Origin: Chelonoidis abingdonii
Taxonomy: Eukaryota; Chordata; Testudines; Testudinidae
Reading direction: 5' to 3'
Length of the DNA: 64,000 nucleotides
Assembly (NCBI RefSeq): GCF_003597395.2
Contig: NC_133770.1
Coordinates: forward strand, 207,867,219 to 207,931,218
The notes under the pieces are model-generated. The model did not search any database. It had not been told where the DNA came from and was given only the letters and a program-made list of their open reading frames with translations. Position 1 is the first letter of the stretch, and the number at the start of each line of letters is the position of its first letter. A program made the translations under genes and the position numbers. Positions 58,949 through 64,000 of the stretch are shown here, in pieces.

Positions 58949-60365
58949 GAATATATATTGCAAAAAATAGCACAAATTGTTCTGATTACTAATAAAAGTG
59001 GAAAAGGTGGGGGAAAAAATCATTTCAGACAAATTTTTGTCAGCTCTACCAATGTCCTTGGCAGTTAATATTTCATTGGTTACTATAGAGTTCACATTAA
59101 AAAGAAAAAAAAATTGGAGCCATTCCCAAGTCTACATTTTGAAAATGTCAATAACTTTGTCATATTCTAACAGTTTGCCAATGTTTTACCTGGCTGGATC
59201 GCTAAGTGAAATTATTGTCTGTTAGAACTATGATTAGATGAGTCTGGATGACTCAGGGAATTGGCAATGATTGCAACTATGATTCAACAGTGGCAGCTTT
59301 TAGGACAAGTCACGATGAAAAAGTAAAAATCATGGAAATACAGCAATTTCATGCAGAACTGTGTAATCAAGAAAGCTTTTTCTTATCTGCTTTCATTGCA
59401 AATCGCTATTGCATATGCTATGACAATAGTCCTGAATGTGCTATGCTGAAGAACTTCTCCATTCAAATGTATGCAAGGAAATCCCACTTTCCACCTGGAA
59501 AGGAAGGGAGGTTCATGAGGCTTTGGGGAAATTAGAATTCTGAGTCAGGTCATTTGTCTCACCACAGTGGTGTTTCAAACTTTTCATTGCATACAGAGCA
59601 GGGTTTAGCTTTATGGCTCTCTGCGAAGCAGGTTCAGTTATTAGTCAACCTTGCATTGGCTCTCCTGGTTTCATGTTGAACCCCAACGTGTAAAAAGGCA
59701 AGGATATTAAAATTAAATATGAAAAATATGGAATCTGTAACTCCTGTTACAGCTATGGTAATGGGATACAGTGTCACAGGCCCAAGGACTCCCTCCGTCA
59801 GGGGGTCCCATGGAAAGGCAAATTAGCATTGTATATTACTAACGCGGTTGCAAGCATCGCAAGGCATTTTGGGGGAGGGTCAAAGGTGTGTAAATGTGAA
59901 GTGAAAAATCTCCAGGTCAGTATTCGAATCCTGACTTAAGTTATTAATGACTAGCTGGGGGTTGTAGAGGAATGGTGCAAGGCATCTTCCTTTCCATTTG
60001 AGTGTGCTGGGCTAGGGACAGTCACAGTCCTGTGTTAGGGGAGTGCAGGGGCTGCTCCCTTGGAGTGAGCACCTGTTATCCCAAAGTGAGAGGTATGGGA
60101 GGAAGTAAGGTCATGGCCTGTATTTATGCATCACTCGTGGAGCAGGCTAGGTACATCAGGGAGAAAGCTTCATTATCTAGGGTATGATCTAGGCCTAAAA
60201 TTTCCATCTGATGACTATTAAACATCATACAATATGTGCAGTAAAATCTGGACATTAACTGTGTTATTTGCAGCATCTCATATAATTGTACTTAGAATTG
60301 CAAGTACAAATATTCTAGTAACTCTAACTATTACAGGTGGTGAAAGACCCATTTGAATGGCGCAC
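58949..60365. other. non-coding stretch
   Basis: A 95-codon + frame (59248-59535) has no recognisable domain and I leave it uncalled. No repeat recognised. Confidence 0.45.
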
Positions 60366-60377
60366 AATGTATGTGAA

Positions 60378-61700
60378 AAGAACAGGAGTACTTGTGGCAC
60401 CTTAGAGACTAACAAATTTATTTGAGCATAAGCTTTCATGGGCTACAGCCCACTTCTTCGGATGCATAGAATGGAACATATAGTAAGGAGATATATATAC
60501 ACACATACTGAGAACATGAAAAGATGGGAGTAGGCTCATTAATTAAAAGGAAAAAACTTTTGTAATGATAATCAAGATAGCCTGTTACAGACAGTTTGAC
60601 AAGAGGTGTAAGAATACTTAACATGGGGAAATAGATTCAATGTGTGTAATGGCTCAGCCATTCCCAGTCTCTATTCAAGCCTGAACTGATGGTGTCTAAT
60701 TTGCATATTAATTCAAGTTCAGCAGTTTCTCATTGGAGTCTGTTTTTGGAGATTTTCTGTTGCAAAATTGCCACCTTTAAGTCTGTTACTGAGTGGCCAG
60801 AGAGGTTGAAGTGTTCTTCTACTGGTTTTTGAATATTATGATTCCTGATGTCAGATTTGTGTCCATTTATTCTTTTGCATGGAGACTATCCGGTTTGGCT
60901 AATGTACATGGCAGAGGGGCATTGCTGGAACATGATGGCATATATCACATTAGTAGAGGTGCAGGTGAATGAGCCTCTGATGGTGTGGCTGGGTCCATGA
61001 TGCTGTCACTTGAATAGATATGTGGACAGAGCTGGGAATGGGCTTTGTTTCAAGGATAGGTTTCTGGGTTAGTGTTTTTGTCCTGTGGTGCGTGGTTGCT
61101 GGTGAGTATTTGCTTCAGGTTCGGGGACTGTCTGTAAGCGATGACAGGTCTGTCTTCCAACATCTTTCAGGATAGGTTGTAGATCTTTGATGCCCTGGAG
61201 AGGTTTTAGTTGGGGGTTGAAGGTGACGGGTAGTAGTGTTCTGTTATTTTCTTTGTTCAGCCCGTCTTGTAATAGGTGACTTCTGGGTACTCTTTTGGCT
61301 CTGTCAATCTGTTTTTTCACTTCAGCAAGTGGGTATTGTGGTTTTAAGAATGCTTGATAGAGATCTTGTAGGTGCTTGTCTCTGTCTGAGGGATTGGACC
61401 AAATGAGGTTGTGTCTTAGAGCTTGGCTGTAGACAATGGATCGTGTGGTGTGTCCTGGATGGAAGCTGGAGGCATGTAGGTAAGTATAGCGGTCAGTAGG
61501 TTTCTGGTATTTATGTGACCATCGCTTATTAGCACAGTGGTGTCCAGGAAATGGACCGCTTGTGTGGATTGGTCTAGGCTGAGGTTGATGGTGGGATGGA
61601 AATTGTTGAAATCATGGTGGAATTCCTCAAGGGCTTCTTTCCATGGGTCCAGATGACGAAGAAGTCACCAGTGTAGCACAAATAGAGTAGGGGCGAAGTG
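60378..61700 (-). mobile_element. Penelope-like element, 5'-truncated, exact 12-bp TSD
   Basis: The TSD aatgtatgtgaa is exact (60366-60377 and 61701-61712). Read on the minus strand, the tail (60378-60475) is the reverse of 'gaagtgggctgtagcccatg', 'aaagcttatgctcaaataaa' and 'ttgttagtctctaaggtgcc', matching the tail of the PLE at 43565. The 5' end (61700) falls inside the RT domain, so the copy is 5' truncated, as target-primed insertions often are. Confidence 0.88.
60560..61700 (-). pseudogene. PLE RT C-terminus and GIY-YIG endonuclease, broken
   Basis: From 61700 downward the minus strand encodes the last part of RT (FFVIWTHGKKPLEEFHHDFN, then TINLSLDQSTQ and VHFLDTTVLISDG). The linker follows with KKQIDRAKRVPRSHLLQDGL (61260-61320). 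The GIY-YIG domain lies at about 60760-60975: NVIYAI, CPSAMYISQTG, HKSDIRN and FNLSGHSVTDLKVAILQQ. Both halves of the signature (V-I-Y and Y-I-S, the latter with S for G) survive, unlike the copy at 43565, but stops interrupt it (one right after SQTG) and the frame shifts elsewhere. Confidence 0.85.
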
Positions 61701-61712
61701 AATGTATGTGAA

Positions 61713-63480
61713 GTGAGTATAGCCCTTCTTTTAGTGGCCAATTCAGACAAGCTACCATCTATTGACTCTAATTTATACCCTTAGTGGCAGTATCAGTAGA
61801 AAAGCCAGTGCATAAATGAACCTGGAGCCTAAGATACCATCACACCACTTGGATCCAGTTTTAGAAGGTCCACTGAAGTGGAGTGAGTCTGTCTGTTTCT
61901 TAGAAACAGAATATTTCAGATAAATACATTCTACCTCTCCAAAAACCAAAAGAAAGCAACCAAAGACTCGCCAGCAAATAAGATCTTTTCAAGAACGTTT
62001 CAAGAAACTTACCAAAAAATTAATAGTGTAAAGATTAACTGATCACCAGAGAGAAGATAAATATGTGAAAATGGAGATGAAACTTTAGCCAGTTACCACT
62101 GGTCCAAGAAAAATCTGAATCATTCTGAAAAAAATGAGTATCAACCATGAATTAAAGGTGTTGGTTTTTTTTAATTGGAAATGTCAGACAAAACATGAAA
62201 AACATATAAAGATAACTAGAGAACATGGAGGCTGCCAGAGAAATAATAGAAATGAGAAGAAGGTCAATCCAGAAGAATAAAATGTAGGGCATATTTTATT
62301 TCTGGAAAATCAACAATTACTTTTGTTTTAATCTTTCAGTTGACACCAGGTTTTGTATTTCACCATGGCAGTTGTGAACATATAGAAAAGTAGTGTGACT
62401 TGGTCAATAGTTGACCCTCCAACCTTTTGCTATTAACATCCCTGATAAAATTCTAGATTTTAAGTGCCAGATGCTCTGCTTGAGTAAATCAGGATAGCTC
62501 AATTGAACTGCACTGATTTATATCAGCTGAGGATCTAGTTAATATATTACCAAACCAGAAAAGACCATTTGTATCACCATTCAGCCCTCTGATTTTTGTA
62601 GGACTATTTGTTTCCTTCTAATATCTTATTCATGTCTTCTTGACTATAGTGATGATATCTGGACTCCCTTTCTTAGCAATCCATTCCTTGTTCAATGCTT
62701 TGTATCCTGAATATTTTCCTCCTTCCCATCTCTTCATATATTGAAGATATTTATAAACTATGATGGCAGTGTTTTTAGACTGATTATGAGTCATTTAACT
62801 TCCTAGCGATGAGGCTGGGAGGGGGATTTCTTTCTCACTAGGTTTAAGTCCTGTCAAGTACAGTACAACATTTTCCATTAAGTTGCAGTTATATTTGAAA
62901 CTGATCTGGAGTATTCTTGTCCTTTCATTCTCAATATTCTTATTTTTCTCCATCAACACACTATCCCCTAGGAGGTTAGTATGAGAAAGAGAGCCTATGG
63001 AACTGTTCTGAAGATAAGCTGCTAAATAATGTAAAGCACTTTAGGAGCCTTCTGGATAAAAGGTGATGATACATAAATAAAAATATGGTCTTATTTCCCT
63101 GTAATCTTGAGGTACAGCACAGTGAGCTTCTCGTTGATTTGTTCTACATTTTTAGAAATATTAAGTGAATCATCTAGCAGTTGGCCACCATGCTTTTGCA
63201 AGATATGGGTGTGGATTTTTGCCAATGAGCCAGGTCTAGGAGCTTGCGTAACATACTCTAGTCCTAAGCCTTTACTGTAATTATGGAAACTAGGAAAAAA
63301 AGGAACCATTTTCAAGGCTGTCTAAATTGGGGAGAGGTGATGACATACAGAATAGGCCCAAGCAACTCTGTACTCATTAAGCTGAAGCAGGAAACCACAG
63401 TGTGACTCATTTATCCTGCATAGTATATCAGCAGGGTTCTCTCATTGCAGATTACTGGTGGAAATGAAGTTCATCTTTCT
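61713..63480. other. AT-rich non-coding stretch
   Basis: Nothing recognised. Confidence 0.5.
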
Positions 63481-63484
63481 CTAG

Positions 63485-64000
63485 TATTCAGAAAACTGCT
63501 GAGAGAGAACTCCTGAGAGAGCTAGAAGCCTCTGATAATTGGCTGAGCCTTAACCAGTGGACGGAGCATTCACTCAGGCCAGGGCTTTATAAAGCTGCGC
63601 ACAAGCGACCAGCGAGCTTTGCGAACAGGGGCTGCTAACAGGGAATTTTGCAAGGCAGTTTGGAAGGGGAGTAGGAAGGGAGCGGGGGTCTCTTGTTGGT
63701 CCTATCTGTTCCCCTGTAGGCCCCTTAAAACCTATAATCCAAACTACATCCAAATCCTTTCTCTTTAAAGCAGAGCAGAGCGGACAAGGAGCTGCAGACA
63801 GGGGAGTTTGAGAGGGAGTTTGACAGAGGGAGGCTTACGATGGTTAGGAAGACCCGAACACCTGTGGCAGCACTGCTTCTGTCTCCTCCACCTGCGCCTG
63901 TAGCCAGACAGAGCACCAGAACATGGATGCTTCTACCCAGATTCTGGTGTGGTTTTGCAAAGACTGTAACTTGCAATTTCCACTTACTGATATCCAGGCC
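63485..64000 (+). mobile_element. 5' region of a retroelement, cut by the window edge
   Basis: From about 63560 the sequence becomes GC-richer: 'gccagggctttataaagctg' contains a TATA-like box (63584-63593), followed by a leader with purine-rich stretches. Two overlapping frames start near the end: ATG at 63839 (MVRKTRTPVAALLLSPPP) and ATG at 63923 (MDASTQILVWFCKDC). The second has a C-x-x-C pair like the zinc-binding start of CR1 ORF1 proteins and continues to the window end. I infer a CR1 5' UTR and ORF1 start, a part usually lost by 5' truncation. An LTR element leader is the alternative. Confidence 0.45.
63584..63593 (+). promoter_or_regulatory. TATA-like box in retroelement leader
   Basis: ctttataaag lies about 250 bp upstream of the first ATG of the retroelement at 63839. 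Position and sequence alone suggest a promoter. Confidence 0.3.

Noticed and set aside
59248..59535. 95-codon + strand frame as a host exon
   Set aside because: No similarity that I can recognise and no partner exons; left uncalled.

Overview
This is vertebrate, non-mammalian nuclear DNA in which I can support no host gene. It is dominated by CR1 LINEs of several ages, with many hAT-like and Harbinger-like DNA transposons, LTR-retrotransposon LTRs and Penelope-like elements (PLEs) that carry a GIY-YIG endonuclease. I infer a turtle genome: birds have CR1 but few such DNA elements, and mammals lack active CR1 and PLE. A crocodilian or another sauropsid is the main alternative. No sequence search was run.

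Layout. Positions 1-10.6 kb hold a CR1 3' fragment (2.23-3.29 kb), a probable solo LTR (4.96-5.59 kb), a Harbinger-like MITE (6.08-6.33 kb), an LTR-like piece (7.93-8.4 kb), a clean solo LTR with a 5-bp target-site duplication (TSD) (8.55-9.42 kb) and a GC-rich palindromic repeat (9.8-10.55 kb). From 11.9 to 19.7 kb there is a palindromic MITE, a hAT element with an LTR nested inside it, two more inverted-repeat MITEs, two short palindromic PLE-related elements and a CR1 piece. From 21.2 to 27.4 kb there is a CR1 tail holding two hAT MITEs, then a long + strand CR1 ORF2 split by an 833-bp hAT element with an exact 8-bp TSD. From 32.2 to 41.3 kb lies the most complex locus: an old minus-strand CR1 interrupted by a 4.8-kb nest (outer LTR containing an inner solo LTR, a hAT-like element and a Harbinger-like element), followed by a second CR1 piece. 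At 43.6-44.5 and 60.4-61.7 kb there are two PLE copies with 9- and 12-bp TSDs. From 57.9 to 58.9 kb there is a hAT-like element. The window ends inside the 5' part of a retroelement (63.5-64.0 kb).

The stretches between these are AT-rich and hold no recognisable exon, RNA gene or promoter; the window is intergenic or intronic. There is no operon, CRISPR or phage content. The most interesting signal is that the short palindromic elements at 15.6 and 16.4 kb share their head and tail with the PLEs and have their own TSDs, so they look like non-autonomous PLE derivatives. The second is the layered insertion history that can be read from TSDs.
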